From an uncultured Persicitalea sp. (GTDB lineage Bacteria; Bacteroidota; Bacteroidia; Cytophagales; Spirosomataceae): a stretch of DNA of 8,461 bases. Every line of letters begins with the position of its first letter. Within the stretch, counting starts at the first letter, position 1. The notes beneath the pieces were generated by a model. That model was not told where the DNA came from. It was given only the letters and a program-made list of their open reading frames with translations, and ran no database searches. A program made the position numbers and the translations under genes. Location of the stretch: positions 1-8,461 of the forward strand of contig CATMVR010000180.1 of assembly GCA_950075905.1 (NCBI GenBank), in the 5' to 3' direction. Shown one piece after another: positions 1 to 5,936 of this stretch.

Positions 1-342
1 CTGCCTGATAATTGCTTAAAGGCCCCTACGGTAGAATCGGTCTTTGCCGAACTGGAAAGTTCCAATGACTATTTTGAAAACCTGCTGAATGAAGCCAAGG
101 CCAAAAACGGGGTACTGCGCTACATCGCCACGCTGGAAAATAACCATGCTACGGTACAACTACGTACGGTAGATGCCAAACATCCGTTTTACAATCTGTC
201 TGGCAGCGACAACATCGTGTCCTTCACCACAGAACGCTACAAGGATCGTCCGCTAGTGGTCAAAGGCCCCGGCGCGGGAGCCGAGGTAACGGCCTCCGGG
301 GTTTTTGCGGATATTATGAGTATTAGTAGCTATCTGGGGTGA
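1..342 (+). CDS. thrA: Bifunctional aspartokinase/homoserine dehydrogenase, C-terminal part (5'-truncated by window)
   Basis: The frame opens at base 1 and gives the last 113 residues before a TGA at 340-342. This part belongs to the homoserine dehydrogenase catalytic domain. It reads GSDNIVSFTTERYKDRPLVV followed by a glycine-rich KGPGAGAEVTASGVFADI stretch, the characteristic C-terminus of fused ThrA enzymes. The full protein phosphorylates aspartate (N-terminal kinase, outside the window) and reduces aspartate semialdehyde to homoserine with NAD(P)H, in the cytoplasm. Homoserine then passes to the homoserine kinase encoded 561 bases downstream on the same strand, so the two genes belong to one threonine pathway locus. 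The separation is unusual because a DUF559 gene and repeats lie between them. The family assignment is firm. Whether the kinase half is fused upstream is inferred from the family style and cannot be seen here. Confidence 0.93.
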   Translation: MPDNCLKAPTVESVFAELESSNDYFENLLNEAKAKNGVLRYIATLENNHATVQLRTVDAKHPFYNLSGSDNIVSFTTERYKDRPLVVKGPGAGAEVTASGVFADIMSISSYLG

Positions 343-347
343 AGCGA

Positions 348-384
348 TTTCCCCCCTAACAAGGGGGGATTAAGGGGGGTGTAA
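348..384 (+). repeat. G/C-tract palindromic repeat, left copy
   Basis: The repeat has the form TTT-C6-TAACAA-G6-ATTAA-G6-TGTAA and begins five bases after the thrA stop. The C6 tract can pair with either G6 tract, giving two alternative hairpins. Bases 349-381 match the reverse complement of 810-842 at 31 of 33 positions. It may act as a REP-like element or weaken read-through from thrA; there is no T-run of the sort expected for an intrinsic terminator. Confidence 0.8.
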
Positions 385-431
385 GAGCACCATACCACAA
401 AACAGCAAAACAAAAAGCAGCAAGTCACCTC

Positions 432-806
432 ATGAAAATCTACTACAACCCAAAGCTGAAAGAACTGGCCCGACAGCTTCGAAACAACGCCACTAAGGCA
501 GAAATCCGGCTGTGGCAGAACTTAAAGCGTGATCAGTTGGGGTATGATTTTCATCGGCAAAAACCGATTGGCAACTATATTGCTGATTTCTTTTGCCATG
601 ATTTAAAGCTGGTTATTGAAATTGACGGATACAGTCATAGCTTTGAGGAAGTAGTTGCCAACGATTTACGGAAAAAATCAGATTTTGAAAAGTTGGGCCT
701 GACGGTAATTCGCTTTGATGACCGGGAGGTAATGAATGAACTGAATAGTGTTTTGAAAGCAATTGAAAATTATATAGCTGACTTCCAAGAGAAGCATTCT
801 GCCTGA
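432..806 (+). CDS. DUF559 domain protein, Vsr-like PD-(D/E)XK nuclease fold
   Basis: This 124-residue protein is essentially one DUF559 domain, a family related to Vsr mismatch endonucleases and the restriction-endonuclease fold. Visible signatures are the N-terminal NNATKAEIRLWQNL segment (Glu24), FHRQKPIGNYIADFFC (Asp52 as the likely metal-binding acid), LVIEIDGYSH (Glu63, Asp65, His69) and LGLTVIRFDDREV (Arg94, Asp96, Asp97). The acidic residues are in place, so the domain may be an active nuclease, but the family's substrate is not established. The start at 432 gives the expected N-terminus; no Shine-Dalgarno sequence is obvious. The gene is close to 41% GC, below its neighbours, and is bracketed by inverted repeats between thrA and thrB, which suggests later arrival. 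It lies in the operon's orientation, so it could be co-transcribed with thrA. Confidence 0.85.
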   Translation: MKIYYNPKLKELARQLRNNATKAEIRLWQNLKRDQLGYDFHRQKPIGNYIADFFCHDLKLVIEIDGYSHSFEEVVANDLRKKSDFEKLGLTVIRFDDREVMNELNSVLKAIENYIADFQEKHSA

Positions 807-809
807 AAA

Positions 810-843
810 CACCCCCCTCAATCCCCCCTTTTTAGGGGGGAAG
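810..843 (-). repeat. G/C-tract palindromic repeat, inverted copy
   Basis: Reading CAC6-TCAAT-C6-TTTTTA-G6-AAG, this begins three bases after the DUF559 stop. Its reverse complement matches the left copy at 31 of 33 positions. The two copies therefore form terminal inverted repeats around the DUF559 gene. It can also fold with the next copy (849-886) into a long imperfect stem with a short loop around 843-848. Confidence 0.8.
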
Positions 844-848
844 GTTCG

Positions 849-886
849 TTTCCCTCCTAATTAAGGAGGGATTAAGGGAGGTGTAA
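849..886 (+). repeat. Diverged G/C-tract palindromic repeat, direct copy upstream of thrB
   Basis: This has the left copy's design, but the tracts are CCCTCC, GGAGGG and GGGAGG, with loop TAATTAA and spacer ATTAA. The change from C to T in the first tract is matched by G to A in the second, so the hairpin stem is kept intact. It ends 17 bases before the thrB start. The GGAGG-like segment at 877-881 is too far from the thrB ATG to be a normal ribosome binding site. Confidence 0.75.
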
Positions 887-903
887 CAGCACAATTACAC
901 CTT

Positions 904-1842
904 ATGAACTACATCAAAGCCTTTGCCCCCGCTACGGTCGCTAATGTGGCCTGTGGATTCGATATATTTGGATTTGCCGTGGATGAGCCCGGCGACGTAG
1001 TGGAACTGCGCCGCCGCGATGAGCCCGGCATTGTCATTACCGACATCTTGGGCGACGAAGGCCGCCTGCCCCGAAGCGCCACCCAGAACTCAGTAACAGT
1101 GGTGATGCTGAAAATGCTCGAGCACCTCAAAAACTTCGAGTTTGGCTGCGAAGTAGTGCTTCACAAAAACATGCCCCTCGGCAGCGGCATGGGGTCCAGC
1201 GCGGCCAGTGCGGCGGCCGGGGTTTTTGCCCTTAACGAAATGCTCGGGGCGCCTTTTACCCGCCAGCAGCTCCTGCAATTTGCCGTCGAAGGCGAGCGCA
1301 TTGCTTCTGGTTCGGCCCATGCCGACAACGTGGGACCGGCCCTCATCGGCGGGTTTGTGGTGATCAGAAGCTACCATCCGCTGGACATCTTCCAGATACC
1401 CGTACCCAGGGAGCTATACTGCACCCTGGTGCATCCGGATATTGAAGTCAATACCAAGGATGCCCGTTACATTCTGCGCAACGAGGTATCGCTCAAAAAT
1501 GCCATTTCGCAGATGGGCAACGTAGCCGGACTGATCGCCGGGCTGATGCAGGAAGACTACTCCCTCATCAGCCGCTCCATGGTGGATGTCATCATCGAGC
1601 CCGTCCGGGCTATCCTGATTCCCGAGTTTAATGAAGTGAAGCATGCCGCGCTGGAAGAGGGCGCGCTGGGTTGCAGCATATCCGGAGCCGGGCCGTCTAT
1701 GTTTACGCTGAGCAAAGGCAAAGAAACCGCCGGGCGCGTAGGCCTGGCCATGCAACAGACATTTGCCCAGGCGGGTATTGAAAGTCAAATCCACGTGTCG
1801 GCCATCAATCAGGATGGACCCAGGGTACTGGAACGGGGGTAG
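904..1842 (+). CDS. thrB: Homoserine kinase
   Basis: This cytoplasmic GHMP-family kinase transfers phosphate from ATP to homoserine, giving O-phosphohomoserine, the substrate of threonine synthase. The 312-residue length is normal. The three GHMP motifs are visible: PATVANVACGFD at residues 9-20, the phosphate-binding PLGSGMGSSAASA starting at 91, and SISGAGPSMF at 258-267. The family-typical GSAHADNVGPA lies at 136-146. The ATG at 904 places the first motif at its usual distance from the N-terminus; no good Shine-Dalgarno sequence precedes it, which is common in Bacteroidota. It belongs with thrA (1-342), from which it is now separated by the DUF559 unit. A threonine synthase gene would be expected next but is absent; the following gene is convergent and unrelated. 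Expression may depend on read-through past the G/C-tract repeats or on a new promoter near them. Confidence 0.95.
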   Translation: MNYIKAFAPATVANVACGFDIFGFAVDEPGDVVELRRRDEPGIVITDILGDEGRLPRSATQNSVTVVMLKMLEHLKNFEFGCEVVLHKNMPLGSGMGSSAASAAAGVFALNEMLGAPFTRQQLLQFAVEGERIASGSAHADNVGPALIGGFVVIRSYHPLDIFQIPVPRELYCTLVHPDIEVNTKDARYILRNEVSLKNAISQMGNVAGLIAGLMQEDYSLISRSMVDVIIEPVRAILIPEFNEVKHAALEEGALGCSISGAGPSMFTLSKGKETAGRVGLAMQQTFAQAGIESQIHVSAINQDGPRVLERG

Positions 1843-1881
1843 AAAAGAGAGAAGGGTTAAAAGGTCAAAGGGGGCAGGGCA

Positions 1882-2883
1882 TTACCTCAAATTTCCCTGC
1901 TCCACAACAGGCCAGTCTTCCTGATCCCAGGATACCGCGCTTATTTTTAGCTTTGACCGGCCCCGGTCGGCCATGTCGTATGCATGGAAAACAAAGTAGT
2001 CCTTGCCCTCAAAGGTATAGATACTATTGTGCCCGGCGCCGGCCCAGGCTTTGTTTCCCTCTACCACCAGCGAACCTCCACCCTTGTCCATGGCCAGCTC
2101 TTCTTTATCGAGGTAGGGGCCAGTAACGTTTTTCGAGCGCCCCACCCTCACCTTGTAGGTACTTTCCGCCCCGCGGCAGCAGTAATCGTAGGAGGCAAAA
2201 AGGTAGTAGTACCCATTCTTTTTAAAGATAAAAGGCGCTTCAAGTGCCGCGTTGCCGGCATTGTTATCGGCTAGCAGGGGCTTGCGTTCTTTTCGGGCCA
2301 GCGTATGCCATACTTCCGGCTTAGCAACCGACACCAGATCGTCGCTCAGTTTCACCAGTTTCAGGCCACTCCAAAACGAGCCAAAACTCAGCCAGGGCGT
2401 TCCGGCTTCATCTACAATCAGATTGGGGTCAATGGCGTTCCAGAGGTCGCGGTTGGGTACCGACTGCACCACCATACCGTGGTCTGTCCATTTAAAATCG
2501 GGGCTTTCGGGATGCAGGGATTCGCTAGTCGCTACCCCAATGGCCGAGGTATTTTTGCCGAAGGCCGAAACAGAATAGTACAAATAGTACTGCCCGTTGT
2601 GAAAAGAGATGTCCGGCGCCCAGATGTGGTTTCTGAACCCCGGCACGACGTCCGCTGCCCAGGTGGGTGCCTGCGCAAAAACCTGCTTTTCCTTGTTCCA
2701 TTCTTTCAAGTCGTTGGAACTCCATACCGAGATACCCGGCCCGGTACAGAAGAGATAGTAGGTGCCGTCCTGCTGAATCATCACCGGGTCGTGTACGCGG
2801 AGGGAGTCAGTAGGTTGGCTTCTTGCCATGGCACTACAAAAAATCAGAATAGCAGGCAGAAAAAGGCCTTTTAGAAATCTCAT
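1882..2883 (-). CDS. Secreted GH43 glycosidase, probable endo-alpha-1,5-L-arabinanase
   Basis: This 333-residue glycoside hydrolase is predicted to cleave alpha-1,5-linked arabinan, a side chain of plant pectin. The N-terminus is a signal peptide (hydrophobic core around residues 6-18, cleavage near residues 22-23). The only early Cys (16) lacks a good lipobox, so a soluble periplasmic or exported enzyme is likely. The GH43 catalytic set is visible: Asp32 in RVHDPVM (base), Asp152 in NAIDPNL (pKa modulator) and Glu215 in ALEAPFI (acid). The motif YDYCCRGAESTYKVRVGRS (residues 232-250) is typical of GH43 arabinanases, and His285 in GAGHNS fits the conserved metal-site His. The gene starts 33 bases after the end of the PQQ dehydrogenase gene on the same strand and is probably co-transcribed with it. 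It is convergent with thrB, 39 bases away. The family call is firm; substrate specificity is inferred. Confidence 0.88.
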   Translation of the reverse strand: MRFLKGLFLPAILIFCSAMARSQPTDSLRVHDPVMIQQDGTYYLFCTGPGISVWSSNDLKEWNKEKQVFAQAPTWAADVVPGFRNHIWAPDISFHNGQYYLYYSVSAFGKNTSAIGVATSESLHPESPDFKWTDHGMVVQSVPNRDLWNAIDPNLIVDEAGTPWLSFGSFWSGLKLVKLSDDLVSVAKPEVWHTLARKERKPLLADNNAGNAALEAPFIFKKNGYYYLFASYDYCCRGAESTYKVRVGRSKNVTGPYLDKEELAMDKGGGSLVVEGNKAWAGAGHNSIYTFEGKDYFVFHAYDMADRGRSKLKISAVSWDQEDWPVVEQGNLR

Positions 2884-2916
2884 GAATATGAGCTGTTCAG
2901 AGGGTTGGTAAACTTC

Positions 2917-4320
2917 CTACGGATTCTCCGGCGTAATTCGCAGAACTCCGTCCGGGCCATTGGTCAAAACATACAAAGCCCCGTCCGGGCCAAACTTAAT
3001 GTCACGAACACGACCCATACTCTTAAATAAAATCTCCTGCTCTACCACCCGCTCGCCGTCCAGGACCAGAAGCCGTAACTCCTGAAAAGCCAGCGCCCCG
3101 ACCAGCAGGTTATTTTTCCACTTTGGGAATAGCGGGCTGGTGCTAAAATCAATGGCTGAAACGGCGATTGAGGGCGTCCAATACGTCACCGGTTGTTCCA
3201 TGCCCTCCTTTTCCGTTATTTCAGACACTTTCTTGCCGCTGTAATCAATACCGTACGTAATGACCGGCCAGCCATAGTTGGCTCCTTTTTTCAGAATATT
3301 CAATTCATCTCCCCCCTTGGGACCGTGTTCGGTGGCCCAGATCACACCCGTAGCCGGATGCTGCGCCATACCCTGCACGTTGCGGTTGCCCAAGGAATAC
3401 AGGGCCGCGATGGCACCCGTTTGATTGACAAAAGGGTTGTCTTTAGGAATACTGCCGTCGGGATTGATTCTGAACACCTTACCCGTCGCCTTGCCGGGGT
3501 CCTGCGAGTCCATGTCCAACCCCATATCACCAATGGTAAAGTAAAGGTGGCCTGCTTTGTCAAACAAAAACCGACAGCCCCAACGGTTGCCGTTTCTTAC
3601 TTTCAGTTCGTCAGCTACTTCAAACAGCGTTTGCTCTTCGGTCCAGCGGTTGTTTTTTACTTTTCCACGGACAATTTTGGTCAACGCCAGCGCCTTTTTA
3701 TCCTGGCTATCGCCGTTGCTTTTGCTCAGTGCCAGGTACACCCAGCCATTGTTGCGGTAGTCGGGGTCAAGCGCAATATCCATCAGGCCCGCCGTGCTCG
3801 TACCCAGGTACACCGTTGGCAGGCCTGAGATGGGCTCGGGGGCCAGTTTTCCCTTGACCAGCCAGCGCAGGCCGCCGGCTTTTTCGGTAATAAGTGCGCT
3901 GTCTTTGTTTATAAACTCAATGCCCCAGGGTGTTTCGAGGCCTTCCGTAACTAGTTTTTCGATTTTCAGGGTATAGTCCGATGTCTTTTTGTAAAGAGTA
4001 GTCTCCTCCGTGTTGGTAGCAGTGGGAATATGCTGGGCGGTCACGATGAAGTCCGTCAGTGCCTTGATCTGATTGTCGTTGAGAGCCTTCTCCCAGGCTA
4101 CCATCGTGGTACCAGGCACACCCTTGCGGATGGCGTGAGCGATGGAATCCCGGCCGGAGTCGTTCCATTTAGTACGAATGAGGGCCGGGCCGGAGGTAGT
4201 CCCTAGCAGGCCCGGACCGTGGCAACCCGCACAATTGGTGTTGTAGAGGGTACGGGCGTCCTGGGCGTAGGTAGCGTAGAGTGTAAAGGCGGTCAGTAGT
4301 AGGATCAAACTGATTTTCAT
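2917..4320 (-). CDS. Cytochrome c–PQQ-dependent aldose sugar dehydrogenase fusion
   Basis: This 467-residue exported protein has three parts: a signal peptide (residues 1-19), a small class I cytochrome c domain (about 21-95) and a six-bladed beta-propeller of the soluble glucose/aldose dehydrogenase family (about 116-465). Heme attachment is CAGCH at 30-34, with Met73 as the likely second axial ligand. The propeller carries ETPWGIEF, GKVFRINPDGSIPKDNPF, LGNRNVQGM (Arg313, Asn314) and EHGPKGGDELN, all typical PQQ-site segments. Such enzymes oxidise aldoses to lactones in the periplasm, and a fused heme can take the electrons. Aligned on soluble glucose dehydrogenase, the catalytic-base His144 corresponds to Arg246 here (RWGCR), so activity or substrate may differ. 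I chose the ATG at 4318-4320 because a signal peptide follows it directly; a longer frame to 4569 would run antisense into iscA. Confidence 0.87.
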   Translation of the reverse strand: MKISLILLLTAFTLYATYAQDARTLYNTNCAGCHGPGLLGTTSGPALIRTKWNDSGRDSIAHAIRKGVPGTTMVAWEKALNDNQIKALTDFIVTAQHIPTATNTEETTLYKKTSDYTLKIEKLVTEGLETPWGIEFINKDSALITEKAGGLRWLVKGKLAPEPISGLPTVYLGTSTAGLMDIALDPDYRNNGWVYLALSKSNGDSQDKKALALTKIVRGKVKNNRWTEEQTLFEVADELKVRNGNRWGCRFLFDKAGHLYFTIGDMGLDMDSQDPGKATGKVFRINPDGSIPKDNPFVNQTGAIAALYSLGNRNVQGMAQHPATGVIWATEHGPKGGDELNILKKGANYGWPVITYGIDYSGKKVSEITEKEGMEQPVTYWTPSIAVSAIDFSTSPLFPKWKNNLLVGALAFQELRLLVLDGERVVEQEILFKSMGRVRDIKFGPDGALYVLTNGPDGVLRITPENP

Positions 4321-4491
4321 AATGTCTTCTTGAAAAGAATAGGTATCAAATAGAGTAAAAAAGGGGAGTTTTCTACCGCTGCTAGTCAAAAGACCAGCCC
4401 CCCCTGTCTGTAAGCCGGCTAAAAATCCTGCCAACCGAACTTTCCTTTTCCCAAAAAAGTTATTAGTATTGAATCCCAATAGAATCAAAAT

Positions 4492-4818
4492 ATGGTAACG
4501 GTAACTGATAAAGCGAAGGAAAGAATTGAAACATTGCGCCTGGAAGAAGGACGCACCGACGAAAACCACATCCGCGTGGGCGTGGAGGGCGGTGGCTGCT
4601 CAGGCTTGATGTATAACCTTGAATTTGATACCAACACCCAACCCACGGATATGATCTTTGAAGACAAGGGTATCCGGATCGTGGTGGATAAAAAAAGCAT
4701 TTTATACCTGGCGGGTACCGTGCTGGATTTCAGCGACGGACTGAATGGCAAGGGCTTCCAGTTTGTGAACCCCAACGCTTCCCGTACCTGCGGGTGTGGC
4801 GAGAGTTTCGCCGTCTGA
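4492..4818 (+). CDS. A-type iron-sulfur carrier protein (IscA/SufA/HesB family)
   Basis: This 108-residue cytoplasmic protein binds Fe-S clusters or iron and hands them to target apoproteins. The three invariant cysteines are present: Cys36 in GGGCSGLMY, and Cys100 and Cys102 in the C-terminal SRTCGCGESF. Length and motif spacing are those of the HesB/IscA/SufA/ErpA family, but the sequence does not decide between members, so no symbol is given. The ATG at 4492 gives the usual short N-terminus (VTVTDKAKERI). The gene stands alone here: no suf or isc genes are adjacent, a divergent PQQ dehydrogenase gene lies 171 bases upstream, and a strong intrinsic terminator follows, so it is probably monocistronic. 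A promoter must lie within 4321-4491; TAGTATTG at 4464-4471 differs by one base from the Bacteroidota -7 consensus TAnnTTTG, which is weak evidence. Confidence 0.93.
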   Translation: MVTVTDKAKERIETLRLEEGRTDENHIRVGVEGGGCSGLMYNLEFDTNTQPTDMIFEDKGIRIVVDKKSILYLAGTVLDFSDGLNGKGFQFVNPNASRTCGCGESFAV

Positions 4819-4843
4819 TTTTTTTGATTAAGTGTTAATGATT

Positions 4844-4877
4844 AAAGCGTCGCGAGCTTCCACGCGGCGCTTTTTTT
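4844..4877 (+). terminator. Rho-independent terminator after the Fe-S carrier gene
   Basis: The arms AGCGTCGCG (4846-4854) and CGCGGCGCT (4863-4871) form a nine-pair stem with one G·U pair. Two A–T pairs extend it at 4844-4845 with 4872-4873. The loop is AGCTTCCA (4855-4862), and a run of seven T (4871-4877) follows on the plus strand. It lies 25 bases after the iscA-like stop codon and ends that transcript. Confidence 0.88.
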
Positions 4878-4996
4878 GTGCCTTTCAACCCAGAATTTTG
4901 CTATTTCTCTCCTTCCAAAGGCCATCTTGTACAAAAATTTAACGTTTTTTGTAGTCCAAAGAGCTAATCGTGCCTCTTTATTGATAAGAAAAAGAC

Positions 4997-5032
4997 CATT
5001 CTATCATTCACTCATTCTAACATTCACTCATT
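4997..5032 (+). repeat. 16-base tandem repeat in the leader of the nucleotidyltransferase gene
   Basis: The unit CATTCTATCATTCACT (4997-5012) is followed directly by CATTCTAACATTCACT (5013-5028), 15 of 16 identical, and then by CATT (5029-5032). The array ends four bases before the ATG at 5037. It occupies the position of a 5' leader and ribosome binding site but contains no Shine-Dalgarno sequence. Confidence 0.8.
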
Positions 5033-5036
5033 AAAA

Positions 5037-5936
5037 ATGAAGCCTACCCTTCTAATTCTTGCCGCTGGCATCGGCAGCCGTTACGGCGGCATCAAGCAGC
5101 TCGATCAGTTTGGCCCCCACGGAGAAACCATCATAGATTATTCCCTGTTCGACGCCATCCGCGGCGGTTTTGGTAAAGTGGTATTCATCGTCCGCGAGGA
5201 GATCGAAGCCGACGTAGAGGCCGTCTTTGCCCCCAAACTGCATGGCCGCATGGACTACGATTTTGCCATTCAGGGTATCCAATCCTACGTACCCGAAGAA
5301 CTGGGTACCGTAGAGCGCACCAAGCCCTGGGGTACCGGCCACGCCACGCTCTGCGCCTGGCCGCAGACCGACACGCCCTTTGCGGTCATCAACGCCGACG
5401 ACTTCTACGGGCGCGAAGCCTTTGCCACTATGGCGGAGTTTCTGGCCAACGATACTGACGACACTCAGCACGCCATGATGGGCTACGAACTGAAACGCAC
5501 TCTTTCTGAGAATGGTACCGTTTCGCGTGGGGTCTGCATCGTAAAATCCGACGGCAATCTGTCGTCGGTAGTAGAGCGGACCAAAATTTACGAAGACAAG
5601 ACGGGCAATATTTACTTTGAGGAAGACGGTACTCTCACCGAACTACCGCCCTTTACGCCCGTGTCGATGAACTTCTGGGGCTTTAAGCCTTCAGCCTTCC
5701 CGATCATCAAAGACCTTTTTGAAGAGTACGCGCGCAAAAACTACAATACGCCCAAGGCGGAGTTTTATATACCTACCGTCGTTAGCCACATGATCTACGA
5801 AAACCTGGGCCAATGCCGGGTATTCAGCAGCCAATCCGACTGGTTTGGCGTCACCTACCCCGAAGACAAGCCTACCGTGCAAGCTTCACTGAAAGCCCTC
5901 CACGACTCGGGCGCCTATCCGGAGCAGATGTGGTAA
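5037..5936 (+). CDS. Nucleotidyltransferase family protein (sugar-phosphate NTP transferase type)
   Basis: This 299-residue cytoplasmic enzyme has the nucleotide-binding fold of sugar-1-phosphate nucleotidyltransferases, which join an NTP and a sugar phosphate to make an NDP-sugar and pyrophosphate. The N-terminal signature LAAGIGSRYGGIKQ lies at residues 8-21, with Gly/Arg for the triphosphate and Lys20 as the expected catalytic lysine. PWGTGHA is at 97-103, and the metal-binding NADD at 119-122 is followed by FYG. Later conserved blocks are PVSMNFWGF (208-216) and SDWFGVTY (267-274). The particular sugar cannot be read from the sequence. It has its own leader after the upstream terminator, with a 16-base tandem repeat next to the ATG and no convincing -7/-33 promoter found in 4879-5036. 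Its last bases overlap the proposed GTG start of the DNA glycosylase gene, so the two are probably translationally coupled. Confidence 0.88.
   Translation: MKPTLLILAAGIGSRYGGIKQLDQFGPHGETIIDYSLFDAIRGGFGKVVFIVREEIEADVEAVFAPKLHGRMDYDFAIQGIQSYVPEELGTVERTKPWGTGHATLCAWPQTDTPFAVINADDFYGREAFATMAEFLANDTDDTQHAMMGYELKRTLSENGTVSRGVCIVKSDGNLSSVVERTKIYEDKTGNIYFEEDGTLTELPPFTPVSMNFWGFKPSAFPIIKDLFEEYARKNYNTPKAEFYIPTVVSHMIYENLGQCRVFSSQSDWFGVTYPEDKPTVQASLKALHDSGAYPEQMW

Larger units (their letters stand above)
348..895. mobile_element. Putative DUF559 insertion unit between thrA and thrB
   Basis: This interval separates two genes that normally lie close together. It contains one AT-richer gene (about 41% GC by hand count) framed by G/C-tract repeats: one at the left end, an inverted copy just after the gene, and a diverged direct copy further right. 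The left and far-right copies also share the following bases (TGTAANAGCACNAT at 380-393 and 882-895), as if the interval ended in a duplicated boundary. No transposase or recombinase is visible, so mobility is inferred from the arrangement alone. It could instead be a domesticated gene accompanied by repetitive palindromes. Confidence 0.4.

Noticed and set aside
348..886. CRISPR array or G-quadruplex in the G/C-tract repeats
   Set aside because: There are only three copies in mixed orientation without regular spacers, and no strand has four nearby G-tracts in one copy.
1871..1903. Possible bidirectional terminator stem (GGGGCAGGG with CCCTGCTCC) between thrB and the GH43 gene
   Set aside because: The nine-pair stem has a 15-base loop, overlaps the GH43 3' end and lacks a T-run on either side, so support is too weak for a feature.
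2305..2874. Long plus-strand open frame (189 codons) opposite the GH43 gene
   Set aside because: It lies wholly antisense to a gene with clear catalytic motifs and shows no recognisable domain; the same applies to the 211-codon frame at 3193-3828 opposite the PQQ enzyme.
4321..4569. N-terminal extension of the PQQ dehydrogenase frame up to 4569
   Set aside because: It would run antisense into the start of the Fe-S carrier gene, and a clear signal peptide begins at the ATG at 4318-4320.
5813..5929. Upstream ATG at 5813 as the start of the glycosylase
   Set aside because: It adds residues encoded out of frame within the conserved end of the nucleotidyltransferase, with no family similarity; GTG 5930 has a Shine-Dalgarno sequence and fits the family N-terminus better.
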